Source: CAZQKW01 sp964594075 (GTDB lineage: Bacteria; Desulfobacterota; WTBG01; CAIYCZ01). Taken from it: DNA of 64,000 nt. The translations under genes and the position numbers were made by a program. Shown here one piece after another: positions 33,551 to 42,271 of the stretch (its first letter is position 1; each line of letters begins with the position of its first letter). A model generated the notes under the pieces. That model did no database searches. It was not told where the DNA came from and saw nothing but the letters and a program-made list of their open reading frames with translations. Location: assembly GCA_964594075.1 (NCBI GenBank), contig CAZQKW010000007.1, forward strand, positions 1-64,000, written 5' to 3'.

Positions 33551-33912
33551 AACCGGCTTAATGTAAACCGTGATGTTTTTTAGGCTGTGATAAGAGCTTA
33601 ATTCCTTACAATTGCCAACGTTGCGCGTGTGGACCACGCATGCCGTCATGTTTCATTCTGCGTGCAGCGACGAATCTCAAAGCATCCTTCATGGGCTTCT
33701 TCAGTAGCTCAGCTCCTTCACAATGACCGTGGGGGAGGAGATTCTTCACGCCGTTCAGAATGACAGTGCTTTGTTTAGAATGGCACTTTCCAACAGCCTG
33801 TTAAATTGCTCCTTATATGCCTGTTCATTCCTGTGAAACCTATTTATAAGGCCTCTTAAAATTGTTTTGAGAACACTGCGTGGATCGCTGAGGTCTCTGT
33901 GGTTTATTGTGT
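33551..33912. repeat. Intergenic inverted-repeat element between dapB and dapL
   Basis: Arms TTTCATTCTG...GAATCTC (33651-33678) and GAGATTCTTC...CAGAATGAC (33738-33764) are imperfect reverse complements separated by about 60 bp. The arms resemble widespread small non-coding hairpin elements carrying CATTCTG...GAATCTC. Outside the element no gene or clear promoter was seen. Confidence 0.5.
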
Positions 33913-34728
33913 TTACTTCAGTCCCAGCACATCCTGCATGTCATACAGGCCGTTGGGTTTGTCTATTATCCATTCAGCCGCGCGCAGAGCGCCATAGACG
34001 AAGGTATCGCGGCTGTGGGCGCGATGGATAAGCTCCAGCCGTTCGCCCTGACCGCCGAACAAAACCGTGTGATCACCGACAATGTCTCCGGCGCGCAGGG
34101 TCTGTATCCCGATTTCTTCCTTTTTCCGTTCGCCGATAAATCCTTTGCGCTCATACACGCCCACCTGCGCTAAATCTCTGCCGTAGGCTTCAGCAAGAAT
34201 CTGCGCGATCTTTACCGCAGTGCCGCTGGGCGCGTCTTTCTTGTTGCGATGGTGCGCTTCCAGCACCTCAGCATCAAAGGTGTCGCCTAAAATCTGCGCC
34301 ACCTGCCGCACCAGCGAAAAGAGCACATTTACCCCCGTGCTCATGTTTGGCGCCCAGACGCAAGGGAAACCCCTGCTAAGTTCTCGAAGTTCTTGCATCT
34401 CTTCGGCGGCAAATCCGGTGCTGCCAATGACCGCCGGCGTTTTGGTGCGCCGCGCAAATTGTGCCGTGCGCAGCGAAACCTGCGGAAACGTAAAATCAAT
34501 GACCACGTCAAAGGGAACAGAGATTTCTTCAAGGCTGCTGCTGAGCCGTACTTCTGTTGAGACACTGCCCAGCACGTCGTGCAGCAGTTTTCCGGTCTGC
34601 GGATGTCCAGGGCGTTCAGTGGCGCCAGCCAGACGAAAGGTTTCTGCTAATGAAATTATCTCGCAGATTCGCCTGCCCATTCTGCCGGTTGCGCCTACCA
34701 CGGTGCACGCAATAATGTTCTCTCCCAT
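33913..34728 (-). CDS. dapB: 4-hydroxy-tetrahydrodipicolinate reductase DapB
   Basis: A 271-residue reductase of lysine/diaminopimelate synthesis. It has the Rossmann motif VVGATGRMGRRI, STGFAAEEMQEL, the APNMSTGVNVLF active-site region and the signature EAHHRNKKDAPSGTA with catalytic His and Lys. The end, DKPNGLYDMQDVLGL, is typical. It lies 73 bp downstream of the tetraheme cytochrome gene. Confidence 0.96.
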   Translation of the reverse strand: MGENIIACTVVGATGRMGRRICEIISLAETFRLAGATERPGHPQTGKLLHDVLGSVSTEVRLSSSLEEISVPFDVVIDFTFPQVSLRTAQFARRTKTPAVIGSTGFAAEEMQELRELSRGFPCVWAPNMSTGVNVLFSLVRQVAQILGDTFDAEVLEAHHRNKKDAPSGTAVKIAQILAEAYGRDLAQVGVYERKGFIGERKKEEIGIQTLRAGDIVGDHTVLFGGQGERLELIHRAHSRDTFVYGALRAAEWIIDKPNGLYDMQDVLGLK

Positions 34729-34801
34729 GCCATTGCCCTCACAAAAAATAGGTTGCCTTGATGTCTGGTGCGGTCATATACAAAGATGTTTTTTTTGCCT
34801 G

Positions 34802-36172
34802 TTACGGTTTGGGTGTTGTCGGACATTTCACTAACGGCAGATATTCTTCATAGTTGAAGCGTGGGCTGTTTTTTTCATCGTGGCACTGCTTGCATATGTT
34901 CTCTTCCACTTCACGAACAATATCGCCCTTGGCTTTATGCTTTTTACCGGGTCCGTGGCATGCTTCACACTGCACGTTTAAAAAAGCAGATTCATTGCCG
35001 TGGCTGATGGAAAATCCCCCCGGCTCTTTGAAGCCGGTTGTATGACAGGGGAGGCATTCAATATCATAATTATTGCAGTTTTTCATAAGCGTCTCATAGG
35101 CAAATGCATGAGAAGTATTTAACCAGTTGTCATACTGCGGCTTATGGCATGAGGCGCATTGATTCACGCCGACGTAGAGCGCTTCCCCTGCTGTTTCATT
35201 ATTCTTGCCGTTAAGCTTTTCACGGAAAAATTCCTGGCGGTTCATGGCTATCAGCCGTGCCCGGTATTCCTTGGTCAGTTGGGCAATTGCCTGATGATCT
35301 GCAATCTTTTCGCCCAGCGGAATGAGGGTATTGTTCATGGTAAATTGCGGTTTTGACGAAGCGGCAGGTACCTTTACATCGAGCCTGCCAAGATACTGGC
35401 CCCGCCGATATGCCTGCACAATAATGCTGTTACCTTCCTTCACCGGTTCCGGCATGCGCTGCGTAGCTCGTCCGCTTATAATAAGGTCAATGCCGGGGAT
35501 ATTTTTAGCAAGCGTTTTGTCGCCCTCAAGCCCAAGATTAGAAAGAACTATGATAAAACTGCAGGTCTTTTGAAGGGAAGCGATCAGGGTTCGGGCGGTT
35601 TTAAAAGGATCCTGGACGGTCATTGACGGTTCCACCGAAACCGTATCCGAAAAAAGCCCCAGGATGCCTATCTTTATTCCCGCCACCTCTTTTATCGCAT
35701 ATGCTTGAAACGCCGGCTTCCCAGATTTTTTACTGTAAAGATTAGATGAAATGAAGGGGATGGTTGCTCGCGCCTGCAAATGCTTCAAATGCTCAAACCC
35801 CATAAATAAGTCAGCCTCGCCGACGTTTACCGCATCACAGCCCATGTGCTGGTATGCATCCAGGATATATTCCGATTTGAGTGCAAACTCTTTTTTTTCA
35901 ATGGCTGAGAACGGCCGCTCCTTAAAAAACAGATTGCCGGCATCAAGCACCAGCAGCGGCCGACCTTCCTTTTTGAGCTCCTGTATCACGGTCGCCTTGC
36001 GCGGAAAGCCCCCGAGCTGCTCTTCGTCACAGCCGCACAGCTCCAGCTCGCCGAGCACGTCATTGGAATAGATAATGGTGAAAACCGGAATGCCAGTGGG
36101 CTGAGCCGCGCTGCAGGGATAAAAAAAAGTTCCCGTTATTATGAGGAACAGCACTGATAAAAAAAACTTCAT
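34802..36172 (-). CDS. Metallophosphatase-like domain fused to a tetraheme cytochrome c
   Basis: A 456-residue exported protein with a signal peptide (cleavage near residue 22). Residues about 28-290 follow the calcineurin-like/5'-nucleotidase fold (TIIYSNDVLGELELCGCDEE, LVLDAGNLF, AVNVGEADLF), but metal ligands of true nucleotidases (DxHG, GNHE) are not kept. Residues about 340-450 carry four heme-binding motifs: CASCH, CLPCH, CEACH and CKQCH, as in cytochrome c554-like domains. It is probably a periplasmic electron carrier. Similar fusions occur in metal- and sulfur-reducing bacteria. The CGC near residue 44 may be a metal or redox site. First gene before dapB. Confidence 0.85.
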   Translation of the reverse strand: MKFFLSVLFLIITGTFFYPCSAAQPTGIPVFTIIYSNDVLGELELCGCDEEQLGGFPRKATVIQELKKEGRPLLVLDAGNLFFKERPFSAIEKKEFALKSEYILDAYQHMGCDAVNVGEADLFMGFEHLKHLQARATIPFISSNLYSKKSGKPAFQAYAIKEVAGIKIGILGLFSDTVSVEPSMTVQDPFKTARTLIASLQKTCSFIIVLSNLGLEGDKTLAKNIPGIDLIISGRATQRMPEPVKEGNSIIVQAYRRGQYLGRLDVKVPAASSKPQFTMNNTLIPLGEKIADHQAIAQLTKEYRARLIAMNRQEFFREKLNGKNNETAGEALYVGVNQCASCHKPQYDNWLNTSHAFAYETLMKNCNNYDIECLPCHTTGFKEPGGFSISHGNESAFLNVQCEACHGPGKKHKAKGDIVREVEENICKQCHDEKNSPRFNYEEYLPLVKCPTTPKP

Positions 36173-36437
36173 GCAACAAATATTAACAAAATGGTTTTTT
36201 TTGATTATTGAGGCAAAATGTGCAATAAGTTATGATGTTAAAACCTCAGGAGAAACGCTGCAACACTATGTTTGCAGCACGCTACAATAAGCGTCGCATT
36301 ACAGCGTACAGCGTCTCCTCATCAGGCGTAAAATCAAGGTATTCACCAGCGCCCTGACATTACTTTAATATAGAGGTTTAACAGTTTTGTCAAGGCGCAA
36401 TGGGCTGTAAACCCAGGATCAAGGGGTAGGAATAACA

Positions 36438-36887
36438 GTGCGCGCCGTCGTGCAGCGGGTAAAAGAATCTGCGGTCAGCGTTGCCGGCACTGAGGTCGGG
36501 AGAATTGGCGCCGGATTTTTGGTGTTTCTTGGTGTCAGTGCGCATGATACCGGAGAGGATCTTGATTATCTGGTTTCCAAAATCGTGCACTTGCGGGCGT
36601 TTGAAGATGCCGACGGTAAAATGAACCTCGACCTGTATGACGCCGGCGGTGAGATGCTCGTGGTTTCGCAGTTCACGCTGCTTGCCGACTGCCGCAAAGG
36701 CAGGCGGCCGTCTTTCACTGACGCAGCCCCGCCTGACATCGCGCAAAGATACTATAATGAATTTATTGCGCGCGTGCAGCACCGGGGCATCCGGGTAGCC
36801 TCGGGTACTTTTCAAGCACATATGGAAGTGCGCATTGTCAATGACGGCCCTGTTACGTTTTTGCTTGACAGTAAAAAGCTCTTTTAG
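36438..36887 (+). CDS. dtd: D-aminoacyl-tRNA deacylase
   Basis: A 149-residue proofreading enzyme that removes D-amino acids from tRNA. The family start RAVVQRVKESAVSV fixes GTG 36438. The catalytic SQFTL motif (VVSQFTLLADCRKGRRPSF) and the GPVTF motif near the C-terminus are both present. The 265 bp upstream, divergent from the cytochrome gene, hold no other gene. Confidence 0.96.
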   Translation: MRAVVQRVKESAVSVAGTEVGRIGAGFLVFLGVSAHDTGEDLDYLVSKIVHLRAFEDADGKMNLDLYDAGGEMLVVSQFTLLADCRKGRRPSFTDAAPPDIAQRYYNEFIARVQHRGIRVASGTFQAHMEVRIVNDGPVTFLLDSKKLF

Positions 36888-36970
36888 AATGATTCATATG
36901 GCAGGAGCATTGGCTGGGTGAGGCAACGGGCGCAGGGCAAGGACAACCGTTCATAAAAAGGGCAACAGAT

Positions 36971-37963
36971 ATGAACACGACAGTCATAGGCGGGAAAAAA
37001 GTTCTGGCAGGTGCAGTGGTGTCCGGTGTTATCATGGCGCTGTGCGTAGTGGCAAGCTGCACCAATAATATTTTATATAAGAGCTGTGATGACCTGTATG
37101 GCTTGGGCAGGCTGTCCGTCCAGGTTATTTCTCTTGCGGCGCATGAACAGTTCGATAATCCGGTGCCGATGGACATCTATGCGCCAAAAGAACCGTTCAG
37201 GTATCCGGTGATAATTTTTCAGCATGGTTTTACCGGATCAATCAAAGGTTATGAAACAATACTGCATCATCTGGCGAGCCATGGATTTGTGGTCGTGGCG
37301 CCGCAGATGTATCCTGCGGGCGGAGGCATGGGCGGTCCGTATCCGACCCCCGAAGAAGAGGCTGCGCTTGGCGTGCAGATTATCGCCTGGGTGCAGGAAA
37401 ACATAAAGCATGTGGTCCCGGTGAATGCAGATGCGAGGGTGCTGGGGCTCTCCGGGCACTCGCGGGGCGGGCAGATCGCATACCGCATGGCGCTGCAGGT
37501 GCCCGAGAAGATAACCGCGCTGTCCGGGGTTGATCCCGTTGATGGATTAGTTATATTCGGACAGACGCTCGCCGTAACCGGACCGCTCACCTTTGATATC
37601 CCCACGTTTATTCTTGGCGCCGGACTGGGCCCGGTTCCCCCACCGAACACCCAGTTTGATCTGTCCTGCGCACCGGCAGAAATCGGCTATCAGCATTTCT
37701 ATGATAATAATCCAAGCCCGTCATGGCTTGCTGTAGCCACCGAACACGGCCATACTGACATGATTGATGAAGAAGACCTGTGTCCCACCGAACCCTGTAC
37801 GACCTTTTGCCCGGGAGGACCAGACCGCGACGGCATGCGATCGTTTACTGCCGGAACACTTGCAGCTTTTTTCAGCGGCACGCTGCAAAAAAATTGCCGG
37901 GCACTGTCAGTGCTTACTGATCCTGAAGCCGCGCCGGTGGCGTGCACCATGGAGAAAAAATAA
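36971..37963 (+). CDS. Lipoprotein alpha/beta-hydrolase (chlorophyllase/cutinase-like)
   Basis: A 330-residue lipoprotein: signal peptide with lipobox VASC (Cys30), then an alpha/beta-hydrolase domain. The oxyanion region is VIIFQHGFTGS, the nucleophile elbow GHSRGG near 163 as in chlorophyllases and PET-hydrolase-like esterases, Asp in SGVDPVDG, and a probable catalytic His in EHGHTDM near 263. The C-terminal part has several Cys (CPTEPCTTFC) that may form disulfides in the periplasm or outside. Natural ester substrate unknown. Confidence 0.82.
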   Translation: MNTTVIGGKKVLAGAVVSGVIMALCVVASCTNNILYKSCDDLYGLGRLSVQVISLAAHEQFDNPVPMDIYAPKEPFRYPVIIFQHGFTGSIKGYETILHHLASHGFVVVAPQMYPAGGGMGGPYPTPEEEAALGVQIIAWVQENIKHVVPVNADARVLGLSGHSRGGQIAYRMALQVPEKITALSGVDPVDGLVIFGQTLAVTGPLTFDIPTFILGAGLGPVPPPNTQFDLSCAPAEIGYQHFYDNNPSPSWLAVATEHGHTDMIDEEDLCPTEPCTTFCPGGPDRDGMRSFTAGTLAAFFSGTLQKNCRALSVLTDPEAAPVACTMEKK

Positions 37964-38035
37964 CACTGCGTGCTGACCGCTTGTTACTGATAGCACGGTT
38001 CCCCGAAAAATATTATCACCCACACCGGAGGCACT

Positions 38036-38743
38036 ATGAACAAACAGGAAATTGAACTGACCCTGAAGGAAGACCTCGGCGTTAAAAAAGAAATCGTTGC
38101 CCTCAAACCATTACGAGAGTTCCCCCCTGACGTACCCCACTATGAGGGTTTGGCTACGCCGGGTCTCTGCGTGCAGATCGGTGAAGTGGTGCGGGAAGGG
38201 CGCACGTTTTATACGACGCGGGAAAATCATCAGTGCTTTGAAGGCCTTATTGCAACCGGCGTGTGCGAGCTTTCCCGCGATGAGTTCCGCAAAGCGGTAG
38301 AAGAGTTTATAGATACGTTTCCCGCTTATAAAGATGTTGATACTGCCATGGCGTTTTACGAAAAGTGCGTCACCGCGATGCCGGTGCCGAAAGTTGAAAA
38401 CAAGTGCCTGCTGGTCGGCCCATTAAGCACAGTGGACGATCCCGACCTGGTGCTGGTATTCTGCACCCCAAAACAAGCGGACATTCTGGTGCGCATTTAC
38501 TCCTATCTGGGAAATCTTTTTGAGGGCTTTGGCGGCAGCGGCGGGTGTTTGTTTAATATTCGCCATGCATATTATAAACGGGTCCCGACCTTTTCCACCA
38601 GCGATTTGTCGTGGCGCATGTTTACCGGTCTGGAGGAACATGAGCTCACCGTTACCGTCCCCTATGAACAGCTCGTTACCATCGCTCCGCATATTAAAGC
38701 AACTGTTGAATATGTAAATAACTTTTCTGCGATGTTTTCATAG
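38036..38743 (+). CDS. DUF169 family protein
   Basis: A 235-residue cytoplasmic protein of the DUF169 (COG2043) family common in anaerobes and methanogens. Characteristic parts are CVQIGEVVREGRTFYTTREN, CFEGLIATGVCEL and FGGSGGCLFNI near 165-175. Conserved Cys and Gly suggest metal or cofactor binding, but no activity is established for the family. A GGAGG site precedes the ATG. It heads a run DUF169-SDR-AOR on the plus strand. Confidence 0.88.
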   Translation: MNKQEIELTLKEDLGVKKEIVALKPLREFPPDVPHYEGLATPGLCVQIGEVVREGRTFYTTRENHQCFEGLIATGVCELSRDEFRKAVEEFIDTFPAYKDVDTAMAFYEKCVTAMPVPKVENKCLLVGPLSTVDDPDLVLVFCTPKQADILVRIYSYLGNLFEGFGGSGGCLFNIRHAYYKRVPTFSTSDLSWRMFTGLEEHELTVTVPYEQLVTIAPHIKATVEYVNNFSAMFS

Positions 38744-38796
38744 AAACGGCTGAGTGCTGTTAGCAAAAACGTTTTCCTGGGACAAGGAGGCAGGAC

Positions 38797-39558
38797 ATGA
38801 GACTCAAGGACAAAATAGCACTGGTTACCGGCGCAGGAGGCGACATCGGTGCGGCAACTGCCCGGCGGTTTGCAGAAGAAGGGGCAACGGTTATCTTAAG
38901 CGATATCAAACCGGAGGGCGCTGAAAAAGTTCTGCAGGAAATTGTTGCACACGGCGGCACCAAGGGATCAATCATTCTTGCCGACGTAACCAAAGAACAG
39001 GATATTATTAATCTTTTCCACCAGATCAAAGATACGTACCCGCGCCTGGACATTGCAGCCAATATTGCAGGGGGAGATTTTGAAAACAACGTGGCGTTTG
39101 AAGACATCACCTATGAACGGATGAGCTACAATATTGACGTTAATCTTAAATCCACGATTCTCTGTTGCCGCGAAGAGGCAAAAATTATGATGGAGCAGCA
39201 GTATGGCAGAATAGTTAACATGAGCTCACTAACCTATCGGGGAAGTTCCATGCAGTTTACCTATGCTGCCTCCAAGGGCGGAATTTTTTCTTTCACGCGC
39301 AGCGCAGCCATGGCGCTGGGCATGTACAACATAACGGTGAATGCGCTGGCGCCCGCGCTTATAGAGGTGGGGGTTATAAAGGATACATTGGGACCCGATT
39401 TATGGGAGGCATTAAGGGATGACTGCGCGTCGCGGTATCCTTTGGGTCGGGTCGGCCAGCCTATTGACGCGGCAAATCTCGCCCTGTTTCTCGCTTCAGA
39501 CGAAGCATCATTTATCACCGGCCAGGTTATTGAACTTTCGGGAGGCGCCCGGCTATAG
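38797..39558 (+). CDS. Short-chain dehydrogenase/reductase
   Basis: A 253-residue classical SDR with TGAGGDIGAA (11-20) for NAD(P), NIAGG, the serine in VNMSSLTYRG and YAASKGG (YxxxK) with PALIEVG and the C-terminal GQVIELSGG. The complete Ser-Tyr-Lys set makes it catalytically competent, unlike the cassette SDR at 143. FabG-like or beta-hydroxyacid substrates are possible. It is 53 bp behind DUF169 and 386 bp before the second AOR. Confidence 0.9.
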   Translation: MRLKDKIALVTGAGGDIGAATARRFAEEGATVILSDIKPEGAEKVLQEIVAHGGTKGSIILADVTKEQDIINLFHQIKDTYPRLDIAANIAGGDFENNVAFEDITYERMSYNIDVNLKSTILCCREEAKIMMEQQYGRIVNMSSLTYRGSSMQFTYAASKGGIFSFTRSAAMALGMYNITVNALAPALIEVGVIKDTLGPDLWEALRDDCASRYPLGRVGQPIDAANLALFLASDEASFITGQVIELSGGARL

Positions 39559-39597
39559 CACGCAACACCAAGAACAAAAACTTAATTAAGCCACCGA

Positions 39598-39696
39598 GTC
39601 ATTCTGCGGCTCGACCGCAGAATCCAGGAACTGTTTACACATACCGGCAATAAGGTCTATCCACTGTTAGATCCTGCGATCAAGTCGCAGGATGAC
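39598..39696. repeat. Double-hairpin intergenic element
   Basis: Two perfect 9-bp hairpins with 5-nt loops: ATTCTGCGG-CTCGA-CCGCAGAAT (39601-39623) and ATCCTGCGA-TCAAG-TCGCAGGAT (39671-39693). The outer bases GTC (39598) and GAC (39694-39696) make the whole element roughly symmetrical. It looks like a mobile REP-type hairpin pair. The rest of 39559-39944 shows no gene. Confidence 0.7.
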
Positions 39697-39944
39697 TAAT
39701 AACATTATGCCGTGTTTTCCTGTACTTATCTATGCCTCACTTATATAATTTCCTATACAAGAACAAATAGGGTAATCTATCGGGTTATACACGCTGGAAA
39801 CAGGTGCTGCGCAATATATTATAAACTGATTTCTCCCTGAAGCCTTTTCTTGTAATAAGCGAGCATGCACTGGTCACATATTTCTTTCTGTGTGCTCGGT
39901 GGTTAATCATACACAAAACGGTTTGCACTGCGAGGAGACACATT

Positions 39945-41903
39945 ATGGAAAAAAAGTATGGATGGGCAGGAACCATATTAAGAATAAACGCGTCAACCGG
40001 TGAGGCGGCCAGGGTTGACAGCGCTGACTGTTATGCTGACGATTTTGTTGGCGGACGGGCACTGGCAGCCCGTATATACTGGGATGAAGTATCGCAACGC
40101 ACCGATCCATTAAGCCCGGAAAATGTTCTCATGCTGATGCCCGGTCCGCTGGGCGGAACCCCGGCAACTGCATGTTCCCGCTGGGTAATGGCTGCAAAGT
40201 CCCCATATTATTATCCTGACCAGTATAGTTTCGGTAATGCGGGAGGATTTATGGGGGCTGCCATAAAGTTTGCCGGCTATGACGGCATTCTTATTTGGGG
40301 AAAAGCCGCTGTGCCTTCCTATATTCTGATAGAAGATGACCGTGTGGAGTTGAGGGATGCCCGGGGACTCTGGGGACTTTCCACCGATGATACCATGAAA
40401 AAGATCAAGGAGGTTCATGGGGAAAACGCGCATCTGGTATGCATTGGCCCGGCAGGAGAGAATTTAGTTCGCTTCGCAATCGCCGTGACCGAACAGGGCG
40501 GCGCTGTCTCAAGCGGCATGGGGGCGGTTATGGGATCAAAGAATCTTAAAGCAGTTGTGGTAAAGGGTTCACACAAAGTCCCGGTCGCCTATCCGGATAA
40601 ATTAAAGGAACTTAATAAACGCATTCGCACCCTCCGTAAAGGATTGAATGAAAGTGTTTACATGACTGAACCGTTTCTTGAGGGTATTGAGAAAGTAAAA
40701 CCCACCCCCTGCTATGGCTGTCCTGCCGGATGTATGCGCGCGTCATTCCGTCATGTCTCGGGGCTAACAGAAGTCCGCAAGACTTGTGCTGCCGCATTCT
40801 GCTACCTCCCGTTTGATACCCCGTATCATGGCCATCCCACTGAAATTCCGTTTATTGCGACTTCCTATTGTGATCGCTTCGGCCTGGATACCGGCGAATT
40901 TACCAATTTAATCATCTGGCTCAAGAAATGTTTTGAACGCGGCTTGTTAAGCGAGAAGGAAACCGGTCTGCCCCTGTCTAAAATAGGCAGCCGTGAATTC
41001 CTGGAGGCGTATATTGATATGGTTGTGCACCGAAAAGGCTTTGGCGATGTGCTTGCGTTTGGGTGTCGGCGCGCGTCCATTGCAAAAGGCCCGGCGTTTG
41101 AACAAACCGCGTTGGAGCGAATCACCCCCTCTGGATATAACAATGACGCATACGGTGCCCGGGTGTTTTTAATTACCGCTCTTTTTTATGCCACGGAACC
41201 GCGCAATCCCATTATCCAGCTTCATGAAGTCAATTTTCTGTTGCTCAAGTGGGCATTGTGGCACACCACGGGAGGCGCCATGTCGCCCGTTACCACCGAA
41301 GACCTGCGAACAATTGCGAAACGGGTATGGGGAGGCGAAACCGCAGTTGATTTTTCCACCTATGAGGGCAAGGCGCTGGCAGCGCTGATGATTCAGAATC
41401 GCCAGCATGCAAAGGAAACCCTGGTCGCCTGCGACCGCTATTTCCCAATTCTTGACACTGACCAGAAGGAAGATCATATGGGCGACCCGACTTTTGAACC
41501 GTCGCTGTTTTCTGCCGTAACGGGAATTGAGATGAGCGAAGCCGATTATTACCAACTGGGTGAGCGCTCTTTTAACATCCAACGTGCTATTTATAGCCGC
41601 GAAGGCATTGCCGGCAGAAAATTCGACGTTCTCAATGAGTTTAATTTTACCGAGCCGGTTGAAAAGTCGGACGGTGTGTTTGGCATGTTCAACCCTGACC
41701 TTGAATTGCCGGGCAAGGGCGAGGAACTTGTGGTCCGCAAGGGGCAAACCATTGACCGGCAGGCATTTGAGAAACTGAAAGACGAATATTATCAGTTGCG
41801 AGGCTGGGATGTGGAAACCGGCTTGCAGACCAGGAAAAAGCTGGAGGAGCTTGGTTTGGGGAAAATATGCAACGAGCTTGAGAAGACAGGGCTTTTGAAA
41901 TGA
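39945..41903 (+). CDS. AOR-family tungsten oxidoreductase, divergent
   Basis: A 652-residue member of the aldehyde:ferredoxin oxidoreductase family. It has the GWAGTILRINAS start, SSGMGAVMGSKNLKAVVVKG for pterin binding and CYGCPAGCM (CxxCxxxC) for the [4Fe-4S] cluster; the fourth cluster Cys is probably in LVACD near 493. Differences from the AOR at 7141-8970 (FGNAGGFMG instead of CSNSGGYFG, no DSxGLC) place it in another subfamily, perhaps with a different carbonyl substrate. A GCGAGGAG site precedes the ATG. It follows SDR and DUF169 genes and ends in a terminator. Confidence 0.88.
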   Translation: MEKKYGWAGTILRINASTGEAARVDSADCYADDFVGGRALAARIYWDEVSQRTDPLSPENVLMLMPGPLGGTPATACSRWVMAAKSPYYYPDQYSFGNAGGFMGAAIKFAGYDGILIWGKAAVPSYILIEDDRVELRDARGLWGLSTDDTMKKIKEVHGENAHLVCIGPAGENLVRFAIAVTEQGGAVSSGMGAVMGSKNLKAVVVKGSHKVPVAYPDKLKELNKRIRTLRKGLNESVYMTEPFLEGIEKVKPTPCYGCPAGCMRASFRHVSGLTEVRKTCAAAFCYLPFDTPYHGHPTEIPFIATSYCDRFGLDTGEFTNLIIWLKKCFERGLLSEKETGLPLSKIGSREFLEAYIDMVVHRKGFGDVLAFGCRRASIAKGPAFEQTALERITPSGYNNDAYGARVFLITALFYATEPRNPIIQLHEVNFLLLKWALWHTTGGAMSPVTTEDLRTIAKRVWGGETAVDFSTYEGKALAALMIQNRQHAKETLVACDRYFPILDTDQKEDHMGDPTFEPSLFSAVTGIEMSEADYYQLGERSFNIQRAIYSREGIAGRKFDVLNEFNFTEPVEKSDGVFGMFNPDLELPGKGEELVVRKGQTIDRQAFEKLKDEYYQLRGWDVETGLQTRKKLEELGLGKICNELEKTGLLK

Positions 41904-41934
41904 AAGCACAGAGAACATAGTCCGGAATTGAAAA

Positions 41935-41969
41935 ACAGGCGGGTGTTGACATTTCCTGCCTGTTTTTTT
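41935..41969 (+). terminator. Terminator after the second AOR
   Basis: ACAGGC (41935-41940) pairs with GCCTGT (41958-41963), extended by GGG/CCT pairing inside, and is followed by a T7 run. Confidence 0.75.
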
Positions 41970-42271
41970 GTTGTCTCTCAACCTTGAGCGCTTTTCTCCT
42001 GTGCAATCGGCGATAACGTTTCCGGGTGGGCAGGCGTTCCCTTGCGCGCCTTCTCTGACTGAAAAATCCACCACTATGTCGCTGAATAAAGACATACACT
42101 AATTACCGAAACATAAATACGTGTTACTACATCGTGGATGATTTGATTTTTTATGTATTTTCAAATAATTATATTATGTGGGGACATTTACATTTTGTTG
42201 TTCGGTTTTTTTCTGGCTCGGTTTTTGAAAATCTGTAATTAACAAAAACCTCAGAAAAAAGGAGAAGGGCC

